Shown here in pieces: positions 7,429 through 19,769 of a DNA stretch of 64,000 bases. Under the pieces are notes generated by a model, which worked only from the letters and a program-made list of their open reading frames with translations, ran no database searches and was not told the DNA's origin. Position numbers and translations under genes: made by a program. The number at the start of each line of letters is the position of its first letter. The stretch's first letter is position 1. Origin of the DNA: Bacteroidaceae bacterium (lineage in GTDB: Bacteria > Bacteroidota > Bacteroidia > Bacteroidales > Bacteroidaceae); the NCBI GenBank assembly GCA_024401275.1, contig JAKSLJ010000008.1, positions 41,757 through 105,756 on the forward strand, written 5' to 3'.

Positions 7429-9264
7429 ATGAAAATCAAACTAACCTTTTTATTACTTTGCTTTTCTTGCCTAGCTGTCATGGCAGACAACGAAGACGAG
7501 AACGGCATTGATTCTATTGATTATGCTACGGAAGCAAATGCTACACAGATGTCAGTGCAAAATGCTACGCAGATGTCTATGGCAAATGCTACGCAGATAC
7601 AGGAGCAAACTTTTGAGTTTGACACCGACTATCTTTCCCACATCTACGGAAAGAAATCCGATGCCGAAAGCGTAAACTCCGAACTCAGTAGCATTTCCTC
7701 TGTAGTCCTTACGGCTCCAGAGCTTCTTTCTGCTCAGACAACAGAACCAGGATTCCTCAAGACAATCTTCAACAAAGAACTCGCAAACGAAAAGTACGGC
7801 GTTTACACTCCATTGAAAGAATTCGAGTGGACAACTGTTCCTCTCGTTGCTTTCGGTTTCATCGCCAAAGGCAACAAGAAGAATTTCCGTGCTGCCCGCA
7901 ACAACTTCATTCCGAGCTACAAGAACCGCTTTGATGATAATTTGCAGCTCGTGCCGGTTGGCGTTTCTACGATACTCAATGTAGCCGGCTATCAAGGTCG
8001 CAGCAAGACAGGTCGCTATTTCGCCAACACTGCTTTGTCATACGCTTGGTGCGCTCTGTTCGTCAACTCCATCAAATACACCGCTAAGGAGATGCGTCCA
8101 GACGGTTCCACAGCCAACTCCTTCCCTTCTGGTCATACCGCAACAGCCTTCACCGCAGCCACAATCCTTCATAAGGAGTATGGTCTTACACGCTCGCCAT
8201 GGTGGTCAATCCTCGGTTATGGTTGTGCCACGACAACAGGTATCATGCGTACGCTCAACAACCGCCACTGGATAAGCGACGTGCTTGTAGGCGCCGGAAT
8301 TGGTGTCATTTCCACCGACCTCGGCTACATGATTGGTGACATGATTTTCAAGAAGAAAGGCATCAATAGAGAACCACGCAAGGATGTTACAAACCTCCTC
8401 GAGAACTCCTCATTCTTCCGCCTTGAGCTCGGCATGCAGTTCAACAACAAGATCAAGTTGCCTACAGAGTGTTCTTTCCTCACAATGGCAAATCTTTACA
8501 ATCAGCCGGGTGCATCTTCTATGGAAGACGATTTCTACACAATTCAGCGAAAGGGAAATCCATTCCGCATTCCTGATTCGTACGATGTTGAAAGCAGCAA
8601 GCGCACATACAAGAACTACGCATCTGGAAAACCTGCTTACGCACAGGGCGTTACGCCTACCATAAAGGTTGCCGTAGGTACTACCGTTGGTGCAGAAGCG
8701 GCTTATTTCTTCAACAAATACATAGGTCTCGGCGCTCGTGCACGCATCACAACTGCTCCTGTCACTGCCGAAGGACTTTACTGCTACGAAGGCAACAAGC
8801 TCATGAGCAAATCGGCTTCTGCTTCAGATGTTTGGGCAATAGCAGATGCAAGCACAGGCATCTACCTCTCTTTGCCATTCAGCGCAAAGCATAATATTGG
8901 CGTGAAAGCACTCTACGGTCGCCGTTTCTTCGGAGAACTTGACCTCACTGCCGCTTACGACGAAGTCTTTATTGAGACAGCTACAGGCGACTTGCAGACA
9001 GTTACATTCTACGGAGACAACCTTAACATCAAACGCACAAACGCCGACAACTTTGCTCTTGGCATGCACTACACTTACGCCATGAACTCCGGCGTAGCTC
9101 TCTCTGCCTTTGTTGACTACGACTACGCAAAGCCTGAGTTCAGCGTGTCTTACACTCCGTACAATTCCGACATCACAAAGATGATACAGACATCTTCGCA
9201 GTTCTCGTTCAAGAACAAGATCAATTCGCTCACACTCGGAGCATCAATGACTGTTCTCTTCTAA
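7429..9264 (+). CDS. PAP2 phosphatase with C-terminal beta-barrel domain
   Basis: The protein has 611 aa with a signal peptide (about 1-19). A low-complexity part with three copies of NATQM/NATQI follows at about residues 36-58. A PAP2 domain then carries all three motifs: KYTAKEMRP (KxxxxxxRP), SFPSGHTAT, and MRTLNNRHWISD (RxxxxxHxxxD). From about residue 320 the sequence becomes strand-rich with aromatic repeats and ends SLTLGASMTVLF, like an outer-membrane barrel. PAP2 enzymes remove phosphate from lipids such as undecaprenyl-PP, lipid A or phosphatidate. The fusion suggests action at the outer membrane, possibly on lipid A or phospholipid, but the substrate is not shown by sequence. Confidence 0.8.
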   Translation: MKIKLTFLLLCFSCLAVMADNEDENGIDSIDYATEANATQMSVQNATQMSMANATQIQEQTFEFDTDYLSHIYGKKSDAESVNSELSSISSVVLTAPELLSAQTTEPGFLKTIFNKELANEKYGVYTPLKEFEWTTVPLVAFGFIAKGNKKNFRAARNNFIPSYKNRFDDNLQLVPVGVSTILNVAGYQGRSKTGRYFANTALSYAWCALFVNSIKYTAKEMRPDGSTANSFPSGHTATAFTAATILHKEYGLTRSPWWSILGYGCATTTGIMRTLNNRHWISDVLVGAGIGVISTDLGYMIGDMIFKKKGINREPRKDVTNLLENSSFFRLELGMQFNNKIKLPTECSFLTMANLYNQPGASSMEDDFYTIQRKGNPFRIPDSYDVESSKRTYKNYASGKPAYAQGVTPTIKVAVGTTVGAEAAYFFNKYIGLGARARITTAPVTAEGLYCYEGNKLMSKSASASDVWAIADASTGIYLSLPFSAKHNIGVKALYGRRFFGELDLTAAYDEVFIETATGDLQTVTFYGDNLNIKRTNADNFALGMHYTYAMNSGVALSAFVDYDYAKPEFSVSYTPYNSDITKMIQTSSQFSFKNKINSLTLGASMTVLF

Positions 9265-9285
9265 TCACTAACCATTCCGAAAACA

Positions 9286-10257
9286 ATGAGAAATATAATA
9301 CGCTTTTGCATGGCAGCCATCGTGGCTGTAGCCTTTACCAGTTGCGACAAAGATGCCGACAATGTAAAGTTGGTGACTGTTTCGGGTACTTACGGTGGCG
9401 ACATCGTTGCCGAGCTTTACATGCCTGACTATGATGTGGAACAATACTACCTCTACCTGAACGAAAACGGCGAGACATACATTGCTTCAGACACCATCAA
9501 GGGTGGCGAGGTTGAGCTGCATTTCGCCAGCGACGACAACGCCCATTTCGGTTTCAACCATCTCTCTGGCATAAATTTCAAGGTTCAGTATGCCTTTGTT
9601 TCCGAAGAAGATGACTACGCCTTGCTGAATCCTCTTTACGAAGGCGGCTCGCTTGCCAAGCTCTTCTACATGGTGAAGAACCATTACCTCAATGGCAATC
9701 TTACAAAGGAAGACTTCTACAGCTTTGCCAAGAACATTGAGTATATCGAGGACAATATCACAATCCACGATTTCTCCGTTCAGCCTTTCAAGATGCGCGA
9801 GAAAGGTGCCATGTACTCCACTTACGACTTTGAGCAGAACTCAGTCTATGTTCGCACCACTATCAATCCGTTCAAGTTCAGCCGCAAGACAAACATCTCC
9901 GACGCAATGCAGTTTGCAGAGGAAAAGCTCTCGTCTTATCTCAGCAGCGAAGAAAAGACTCTCCTTGCCAATCTGAAGGCAGGTACAAAACTCGAAGGCA
10001 CAATCAGCGGAGCTGGTGGTTGGACAAGTATGGGTTATTCCAACTACAAGCCAAACCTTGACTTCACCATCGACGAGGCTCCAGGACTTCTTGATGTTCT
10101 CTCAAAAGGTCTTTTCGGCGAATACAAGCTTGACGACAACGGCAACATCCAGAAAGACTCAGAAGGAAATCCTGTTCCAAGAAAATCTCTCGTTCTCGAT
10201 GTGTTCTACGAAGGAACAATCGCCAACATGAACTCATACGAGCGAGTTGAGAAATAA
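9286..10257 (+). CDS. Lipoprotein of unknown function
   Basis: The protein has 323 aa. It begins with a lipoprotein signal (AFTSCDKD, Cys at about residue 20), and the remainder looks soluble and strand-rich, with acidic and aromatic residues. I do not recognise the family. The N-terminal part (about 28-115) reads like a small beta-sandwich (VTVSGTYGGDIVAELYMP), as in Bacteroidetes DUF4369-like lipoproteins, but this is only a resemblance. The gene follows the PAP2 phosphatase by 21 bases and is probably in the same transcript, so an envelope role is likely. No catalytic motif is visible. Confidence 0.65.
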   Translation: MRNIIRFCMAAIVAVAFTSCDKDADNVKLVTVSGTYGGDIVAELYMPDYDVEQYYLYLNENGETYIASDTIKGGEVELHFASDDNAHFGFNHLSGINFKVQYAFVSEEDDYALLNPLYEGGSLAKLFYMVKNHYLNGNLTKEDFYSFAKNIEYIEDNITIHDFSVQPFKMREKGAMYSTYDFEQNSVYVRTTINPFKFSRKTNISDAMQFAEEKLSSYLSSEEKTLLANLKAGTKLEGTISGAGGWTSMGYSNYKPNLDFTIDEAPGLLDVLSKGLFGEYKLDDNGNIQKDSEGNPVPRKSLVLDVFYEGTIANMNSYERVEK

Positions 10258-10296
10258 AACAAAAAAACTATATATGTGTCGTCAACCGCAATGCTT

Positions 10297-10447
10297 TAAC
10301 TACGAATTCTCACAAATAATACGAATATTTTATCGTTAAATGATTTCGTGTCATTCGTAGTTGACACATTATAGGGATTGTTCCAATAACTTATACTACG
10401 AATAATTACGAATATAAGGAGAACCCAAAATTCGTTTAATTCGTGGT
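10297..10447. repeat. Two ACGAAT-type inverted repeats
   Basis: Unit 1: AACTACGAAT (10298-10307) pairs with ATTCGTAGTT (10353-10362), with further ACGAAT/ATTTCGT copies inside. Unit 2: ACTACGAAT (10395-10403) pairs with AATTCGTGGT (10438-10447). They lie in the gap between two convergent genes. I see nothing that looks like a gene here. Confidence 0.7.
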
Positions 10448-10483
10448 TTATTAAGGACAACTGCTATATTATCCACTAAAAGA

Positions 10484-10515
10484 AAAAGGGATTGCACGCA
10501 AATGCAATCCCTTTT
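10484..10515 (-). terminator. Terminator of pnp (symmetric)
   Basis: AAAAGGGATTGCA pairs perfectly with TGCAATCCCTTTT around a 6-base loop, with A-rich and T-rich flanks on the two sides. It follows the end of pnp on the minus strand and could also end plus-strand transcripts. Confidence 0.85.
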
Positions 10516-10541
10516 ATTTATGCTTTAGCAATTAGTTGCTT

Positions 10542-12878
10542 TTAGATATCATCGCTGATGCGGTCGAGGGAGTCATTGAAGTCCTTTGGCTCCTTTGGAG
10601 CGTATGGATCATTTGCCTGCTCGCGCTGCTTGTGCTCGAAACGGCGTGGCTCGCCATCGAAGTTGTTGCGACGCTCTGGACGAGGACGACGCTCACCGCG
10701 CTCTGGGCGCTCGCGGCGTGGACGAGCTTCACGCTCTACATAGCCTTCTGGCTTCTCAACGAGTACGCGATGAGAGAGCTTGTACTTGCCAGTCTTTGAG
10801 TCGATGTCAAGGAGCTTAACCTGAATCTTGTCGCCTTCCTTGATGCCAGCTTCCTCTACAGTAGCAAGGCGCTTCCACTCAATCTCTGAGATGTGGAGAA
10901 GACCGTCCTTACCTGGCATGATCTCTACGAAGCAACCATAAGGCATGATTGAACGAACAGTACCTTCGTAAACCTCGCCAACCTCAGGAACAGCAACGAT
11001 AGCCTTGATCTTGCCGAGAGCAGCGTCGATAGACTCCTTGTTAGGACCAGAAACCTGAACCTTGCCTACGCCGTCAGTCTCTTCGATAGTGATTGTTGCA
11101 CCAGTATCTTCCTGCATCTGCTGGATAATCTTGCCACCAGGGCCGATAACAGCACCGATGAACTCCTTAGGAATAGTGATCTGAACGATGCGTGGTACGT
11201 GTGGCTTAAGCTCTGCACGTGGCTCAGCGATAGTATCTGTGATGCAACCGAGGATGTGCTCACGACCTTCCTTAGCCTGCTGGAGAGCCTTCTCAAGAAT
11301 TTCGTAAGAAAGACCGTCGCACTTGATATCCATCTGAGTAGCAGTAAGACCGTCCTTAGTACCAGTAGTCTTGAAGTCCATATCGCCCAAGTGGTCCTCA
11401 TCGCCGAGGATGTCAGAGAGAACAGCATACTTGTCCTCACCTGGGTTCTTGATAAGACCCATTGCTATACCAGAAACAGGCTTCTTCATTGGTACACCAG
11501 CGTCCATGAGAGCGAGTGTACCAGCACAAACTGTAGCCATTGATGAAGAACCGTTTGACTCAAGAATCTGAGAAACTACGCGCACTGTGTAAGGATAGTC
11601 AGTAGGAATCTGACCCTTGAGACCGCGCCATGCAAGGTGACCGTGACCGATTTCACGACGACCTACGCCGCGCTGAGCCTTAGCCTCACCAGTACAGAAT
11701 GGAGGGAAGTTATAGTGGAGAAGGAAGCGCATGTAGCTCTTGTCGAGAACATCGTCAACCATCTTTTCGTCCATCTTTGTGCCGAGAGTAACAGTTGTGA
11801 GTGACTGTGTCTCACCACGAGTGAAGATAGAGCTTCCGTGTGGCATTGGGAGTGGAGAAACCTCGCACCAGATTGGGCGGATTTCGTTTGTCTTACGACC
11901 GTCGAGACGAACACCCTCGTCGAGGATGCAACGGCGCATAGCGTCCTTCTCTACGTCGTGATAGTACTTGTCGATAAGAGCGCACTTCTCTTCGAGTTCG
12001 TCCTCAGTAAGATCAGTGTGAGCCTCGCAGTAAGCAGTCTTGAACTCTTCCTTGATAGCCTCGAAAGCTTCAGCACGAGCGTGCTTCTCGAGAGCCTGCT
12101 TTACTACGTCGTAGCACTTCTGGTAAGTATCCTTCTTAACCTGCTCCTTGAGTTCGTCGTCGTTCACCTCGTGGCAGTATTCGCGCTTAACGTCAGTACC
12201 GAGTTCCTTCATGAGCTCTTCCTGGAGCACGCACATAGGCTTGATAGCTTCGTGAGCAGCCTTGAGAGCGCCGAGAAGGTCAGCCTCAGAAACCTCGTCC
12301 ATCTCACCTTCCACCATCATGATGTTGTCCTTGGTAGCACCTACCATGAGGTCCATGTCGGCAGACTTCATCTGTTCGAAAGTTGGGTTGATGACATATT
12401 CTCCGTTTACACGAGCTACGCGAACTTCTGAAATAGGACACTCGAAAGGAATGTCAGAGCAAGCGAGAGCTGCAGAAGCGGCAAAACCTGCGAGAGCGTC
12501 TGGCTGATCAACGCCATCAGCAGAGAAAAGAATTACATTTACAAAGACCTCAGCGTGGAAGTCTGAAGGGAAAAGTGGACGGAGTGCACGGTCAACGAGG
12601 CGGCAAGTAAGGATTTCATTGTCTGAAGCCTTGCCCTCGCGCTTTGTGAAGCCACCAGGGAAGCGGCCTGCTGCTGCATACTGTTCACGATACTCAACCT
12701 GGAGTGGCATGAAATCTGTTCCAGGAACTGCGTCTTTTGCGGCACAAACAGTTGCTAGGAGCACAGTGTTACCCATACGGAGGGTACAGCTACCATCAGC
12801 CTGCTTTGCCAGCTTTCCGGTCTCAATTGTGATGGTACGACCATCTGCCAATGTGAGAGTTTTCTGAATTACGTTCAT
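10542..12878 (-). CDS. pnp: Polyribonucleotide nucleotidyltransferase (PNPase)
   Basis: The protein has 778 aa. It degrades RNA 3' to 5' by phosphorolysis and takes part in mRNA turnover. The two RNase PH domains are present (first with [12 protein letters not shown], second with [13 protein letters not shown] and [13 protein letters not shown]), followed by a KH domain ([19 protein letters not shown]) and an S1 domain ([28 protein letters not shown]). The protein is longer than the usual roughly 710 aa because of a C-terminal tail of about 70 residues, rich in Arg/Glu/Pro (for example [16 protein letters not shown]), likely disordered and RNA-binding. The gene stands alone with its own -7 box and terminator. 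Confidence 0.96.
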   Translation of the reverse strand: MNVIQKTLTLADGRTITIETGKLAKQADGSCTLRMGNTVLLATVCAAKDAVPGTDFMPLQVEYREQYAAAGRFPGGFTKREGKASDNEILTCRLVDRALRPLFPSDFHAEVFVNVILFSADGVDQPDALAGFAASAALACSDIPFECPISEVRVARVNGEYVINPTFEQMKSADMDLMVGATKDNIMMVEGEMDEVSEADLLGALKAAHEAIKPMCVLQEELMKELGTDVKREYCHEVNDDELKEQVKKDTYQKCYDVVKQALEKHARAEAFEAIKEEFKTAYCEAHTDLTEDELEEKCALIDKYYHDVEKDAMRRCILDEGVRLDGRKTNEIRPIWCEVSPLPMPHGSSIFTRGETQSLTTVTLGTKMDEKMVDDVLDKSYMRFLLHYNFPPFCTGEAKAQRGVGRREIGHGHLAWRGLKGQIPTDYPYTVRVVSQILESNGSSSMATVCAGTLALMDAGVPMKKPVSGIAMGLIKNPGEDKYAVLSDILGDEDHLGDMDFKTTGTKDGLTATQMDIKCDGLSYEILEKALQQAKEGREHILGCITDTIAEPRAELKPHVPRIVQITIPKEFIGAVIGPGGKIIQQMQEDTGATITIEETDGVGKVQVSGPNKESIDAALGKIKAIVAVPEVGEVYEGTVRSIMPYGCFVEIMPGKDGLLHISEIEWKRLATVEEAGIKEGDKIQVKLLDIDSKTGKYKLSHRVLVEKPEGYVEREARPRRERPERGERRPRPERRNNFDGEPRRFEHKQREQANDPYAPKEPKDFNDSLDRISDDI

Positions 12879-12977
12879 CTAAGTTTTTAAAGTTTCATCT
12901 TTGGAGCACATCCCAAGCCTTTCCTGAGCGGCTCCGTATTTATGGATTGTTTTGTTCTTTTTTACAATAAATCGCGG

Positions 12978-12985
12978 CAAAGTTA
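12978..12985 (-). promoter_or_regulatory. pnp: -7 element of pnp
   Basis: TAACTTTG on the minus strand, about 100 bases before the pnp start, predicts a leader of roughly 90 nt. The nearest TTTG is closer than the usual -33 distance. Confidence 0.5.
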
Positions 12986-13079
12986 TGAAAAAATATTCAC
13001 AAAAACCAACTTTTGCCCGAAAAACTGTTAATTAATGATAAATATTTGATGTTATAAGCCTTATTTTTGGACAAAGTTG

Positions 13080-13087
13080 TAATTTTG
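13080..13087 (+). promoter_or_regulatory. -7 element of the small secreted protein gene
   Basis: TAATTTTG fits TAnnTTTG and lies 52 bases before the ATG at 13140. Confidence 0.5.
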
Positions 13088-13139
13088 CAGCCAGAAATCA
13101 TTCAATCAACATATCAGCAAATCAACAAAAAAGCAAATT

Positions 13140-13502
13140 ATGAAAAAATTCATCTTCTGCCTTGCTGCCCTTATTATCTCGCTCGGCGCAAGCGCACAAA
13201 ACGAATCCAAGGCAAAGCCATTCCTCGACAAGATGGAGAAGTTCGTTGTCTCTGTAGAAAAAACCGACACCATTTCTGAGGAAAAATGGAAGGAACTCAA
13301 TGCCGACTACAAGCTTCTCCGAACAGAGTATCGCGAGAAGTACAAGGAGAACATTTCCAACGAAGATCTGCAGAGATACACCAGCCTCAAGACTCGCTAT
13401 GTCAAGCAGGTCGCACAGAAGAAGGTTGGAAGAGACATCAAGAAGCAGGCACAGAAGCTCGGACACAGCATCCAGGGCATCGCTGACGGCATCATGAAAT
13501 AG
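13140..13502 (+). CDS. Small secreted helical protein of unknown function
   Basis: The protein has 120 aa with a clear signal peptide (MKKFIFCLAALIISLGASA, then QN). The mature part (about 100 aa) is charged and predicted helical, with many Lys and Glu residues (KWKELNADYKLLRTEYREKYKE). It ends in a basic amphipathic segment. Small periplasmic proteins of this kind are common in Prevotella and Bacteroides, and I do not know a function for this one. It is a single-gene unit with its own promoter box and a strong terminator at 13530. The signal peptide, promoter and terminator make it a real gene. Confidence 0.75.
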   Translation: MKKFIFCLAALIISLGASAQNESKAKPFLDKMEKFVVSVEKTDTISEEKWKELNADYKLLRTEYREKYKENISNEDLQRYTSLKTRYVKQVAQKKVGRDIKKQAQKLGHSIQGIADGIMK

Positions 13503-13529
13503 AAATCCAGAAGAAAACATGAACAACAG

Positions 13530-13576
13530 AAGAAATCCTTAGGAACAATTCGTCGCCCTAAGGATTTCTTTTTTTG
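13530..13576 (+). terminator. Terminator of the small secreted protein gene
   Basis: AAGAAATCCTTAGG pairs with CCTAAGGATTTCTT around a 13-base loop, followed by TTTTTTTG. Confidence 0.88.
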
Positions 13577-13637
13577 TCTGTCCGTCTGTCTGTCGGACTT
13601 AAAAATACGAAAATCAGACAGACGGACAGACAGACAG
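13576..13637. repeat. Tetranucleotide inverted repeat (GTCT/GTCC), locus 1
   Basis: The left arm CTGTCCGTCTGTCTG pairs perfectly with CAGACAGACGGACAG. The arms are built from GTCTG/GTCCG units and flanked by T7 on the left and A7 on the right. A related structure is at 40440-40613. Confidence 0.75.
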
Positions 13638-13677
13638 AAAAAAACATTAAGGGAGAAGAGATTGTCTCTACTTGACC

Positions 13678-17584
<3,907 letters not shown>

Positions 17585-17615
17585 GTTTTCGGGAATTTTA
17601 TGTTAAATATTGGTG

Positions 17616-17623
17616 CAAAATTA
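17616..17623 (-). promoter_or_regulatory. -7 element of the OPT-esterase operon
   Basis: TAATTTTG on the minus strand, 32 bases before the OPT start codon. Confidence 0.5.
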
Positions 17624-17665
17624 CAAAAATTTATTAAAATGTGCGCGTAATTCAAAATAAGTTTC

Positions 17666-17673
17666 TAACTTTG
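17666..17673 (+). promoter_or_regulatory. -7 element of the BI-1 gene
   Basis: TAACTTTG lies 33 bases before the ATG at 17707, back to back with the OPT promoter. Confidence 0.55.
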
Positions 17674-17706
17674 TCTTGAAAATAAACCAAAAATACAACA
17701 ATAACA

Positions 17707-18420
17707 ATGGATTACTCACAGTTCAATCAAATGGTAAACGAGCGCGAGAACATCGTTTCACGCTCATTCCCTGCAGTTATGAAGAAGGTCTATACCTGGA
17801 TGACACTTGCACTCGCCATCACGGGCATGACAGCTTGGCTTGTGGCTTCCAGCCCTGCCATCATGGCAACAATCTTCAGCAACTCAATCCTCTTCTGGGG
17901 CTTGCTTCTCGGCGAATTAGGCTTGGTTATCTGGCTCTCTGCCGGCATCAACAAGATGTCGCTGACCACCGCTACCCTACTCTTCATTGCCTACTCCGTC
18001 GTAAACGGTCTGACGATGTCGTTCATCTTCCTTGCTTACACCGCAAGTTCCATCGCAACGACATTCTTCATCACGGCAGGAACATTCGGTGCCATGTCTC
18101 TCTTTGGCTACACAACGGGCAAAGACCTCTCCGGCATGGGCAAGATTCTCTTCATGGCGCTCATCGGACTTATCATAGCAACAATCGTAAACATCTTTGT
18201 GGGCAACGGTATGATGGATATGATCATCTCTTACGCTGGCGTGCTCATCTTTGTTGGTCTGACTGCTTATGACACTCAGAAAATCAAGCAGATGTTCTGG
18301 GAGGCTGACGAGTATAACCCTGATGTTCAGAAGTATGCTGTGCTCGGCGCTCTCACTCTCTATCTCGACTTCATCAACCTCTTCCTCTATCTGCTCAGAA
18401 TATTCGGAAGAAGGGATTAA
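17707..18420 (+). CDS. Bax inhibitor-1 (BI-1/YccA) family membrane protein
   Basis: The protein has 237 aa and seven hydrophobic segments. The final segments contain the family signature: AGVLIFVGLTAYDTQKIKQM near residues 179-198 and LYLDFINLFLYLLRIFG at the end, with the paired acidic residues proposed to act as a pH sensor in bacterial BI-1 calcium leak channels. It starts with a hydrophilic N-terminus (MDYSQFNQMVNERE). It is likely an inner-membrane protein linked to ion homeostasis or control of membrane protease FtsH; the family's bacterial role is not settled. It stands alone on the plus strand, ending 11 bases from the convergent queA stop. Confidence 0.92.
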   Translation: MDYSQFNQMVNERENIVSRSFPAVMKKVYTWMTLALAITGMTAWLVASSPAIMATIFSNSILFWGLLLGELGLVIWLSAGINKMSLTTATLLFIAYSVVNGLTMSFIFLAYTASSIATTFFITAGTFGAMSLFGYTTGKDLSGMGKILFMALIGLIIATIVNIFVGNGMMDMIISYAGVLIFVGLTAYDTQKIKQMFWEADEYNPDVQKYAVLGALTLYLDFINLFLYLLRIFGRRD

Positions 18421-18431
18421 AGGTAAATATT

Positions 18432-19769
18432 CTACGGTATGAGCAGGGAGCTGTCGCCGTAAGAAAGGAAGCGGAAATCGTGGGCAAGGGCGTAGTCATA
18501 GACTTCGTGCCACTTGTCGCCGATAAGCGCGGAAACAAGCAATAGCAAGGTGCTCTGAGGCTGATGGAAATTAGTGACGAGCATCTTTACTATTTTATAG
18601 TCATAGCCGGCAGGAGTGATGATAATCTGCGTTGAAGCGTGAAGCGTATCAAGCTTATTGTCAAGCAGATAACCTTCAATAGCCTTCAAAGCGTCAAGCG
18701 CAGGAACTTCGTTCGCTCCCGGCTGGTAAGGCTCCCACTGAGAAACCTTGAATTCAAGAAGCTCCCCTCCTTTTTTCCCCTCAGGGGTGGAGAGATTATC
18801 AATAGGATTTGACTGGGAATCTTTACAGCCTACCGGGGGGTGGCTCAGTTGCGCGCCAATGTAATAAAGGCTTTCGAGAGTACGGACAGATGTTGTGCCA
18901 ACAGCTATGGCTTTTCCACCATGTTTTATGAGATTCTGGATAGTGGAAAGGCTGACGGCAAAATGCTCTGCGTGCATCTCGTGATCGGCAACATTCTCTG
19001 ACTTCACGGGCTTGAAAGTGCCTGCGCCAACATGGAGCGTAACCTCGTCGCGCTCTATACCGAGAGAGTCAAGACCGGAAAGAACAGCTGGCGTAAAGTG
19101 AAGTCCTGCCGTTGGAGCTGCAACGGAACCCTTGATCTTGGAATAGACTGTCTGATAGGTGGTTAGGTCGCTCTTCTCCGTATCGCGGTTGAGATACGGC
19201 GGAATAGGAAGCTCGCCAGCAAGATCAACAATCTCGGCAAAGGAGTGGTCGGAATCCCAGCTGAACTCAACTATCTGAGAAGTGGCGTGAGGAGCGATGT
19301 AGCGGGCTGAGAGGGTGATGACGCCCGAAGCGGACGCTTCGGGAACAGGGGCTCCGTTGGAAGAAGGAACGGGAGCTCCGTTGGAAGAAGCGGCAGGGAG
19401 TTTTTGGCTGAGCTCGCCGTCTTTCCATTTCTTCTTATTGCCGATAAGGCAAAGCCACTGGCACTTGCCGCGCGACTGGAACATCTGCTCATAATCGGCT
19501 GGAAGATAAGGCTCCAGAAGAAAAATCTCGATAAGAGCGCCTGTCTCCTTGCGGAAATGCATACGGGCACGAATAACCTTGGTGTTGTTGAACACCATGA
19601 GTTCGCCCTTTGGCAGATAATTGCCAATATTATAGAAAGTATCTTCCTGAATGTTTCCCTTGTTATAGACAAGCAACTTGCTGCGATCACGCTCAGCAAC
19701 AGGAAACTTCGCTATGCGCTCATCAGGAAGGTTGTAATTATAGTCTGCTATTTTTATATCTACGCTCAT
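18432..19769 (-). CDS. queA: tRNA preQ1 ribosyltransferase-isomerase QueA with two insertions
   Basis: The protein has 445 aa, against about 350 in most bacteria. It transfers the ribosyl part of SAM to preQ1 at the tRNA wobble base, making epoxyqueuosine. Core motifs are intact: LMVFNNTKVIRARM, TTYQTVYSKIKGSVAAPTAGLHF, HVGAGTFKPV, AVGTTSVRTLES, LVTNFHQPQSTL and FRFLSYGD. Extra length comes mainly from two repeat-like segments, residues about 125-149 (SSNGAPVP twice, then a palindromic piece) and about 309-336 (HPPVGC...TPEGKKGGEL), both reading like dispersed repeats inserted in frame. The start overlaps the batDE stop by one base (TGATG), so queA closes the bat operon. Confidence 0.93.
   Translation of the reverse strand: MSVDIKIADYNYNLPDERIAKFPVAERDRSKLLVYNKGNIQEDTFYNIGNYLPKGELMVFNNTKVIRARMHFRKETGALIEIFLLEPYLPADYEQMFQSRGKCQWLCLIGNKKKWKDGELSQKLPAASSNGAPVPSSNGAPVPEASASGVITLSARYIAPHATSQIVEFSWDSDHSFAEIVDLAGELPIPPYLNRDTEKSDLTTYQTVYSKIKGSVAAPTAGLHFTPAVLSGLDSLGIERDEVTLHVGAGTFKPVKSENVADHEMHAEHFAVSLSTIQNLIKHGGKAIAVGTTSVRTLESLYYIGAQLSHPPVGCKDSQSNPIDNLSTPEGKKGGELLEFKVSQWEPYQPGANEVPALDALKAIEGYLLDNKLDTLHASTQIIITPAGYDYKIVKMLVTNFHQPQSTLLLLVSALIGDKWHEVYDYALAHDFRFLSYGDSSLLIP
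18762..18845. repeat. Repeat-like in-frame insertion 2 in queA
   Basis: On the plus strand the ends read CTCCCCTCC..CCCCTCAGGGG and CCGGGGGGTGG, with a palindromic CCCCTCAGGGG. The encoded segment has no place in the QueA core and lies after the TSVRTLES motif. Confidence 0.55.
19323..19397. repeat. Repeat-like in-frame insertion 1 in queA
   Basis: It contains the hairpin CCCGAAGC-GGAC-GCTTCGGG (about 19322-19343) and two 24-base direct repeats of GGAACRGGRGCTCCGTTGGAAGAA. The direct repeats give SSNGAPVP twice. Confidence 0.6.

Noticed and set aside
13576-13637. CRISPR array
   Set aside because: The tetranucleotide units form one inverted pair with no regular repeat-spacer pattern and no cas genes.
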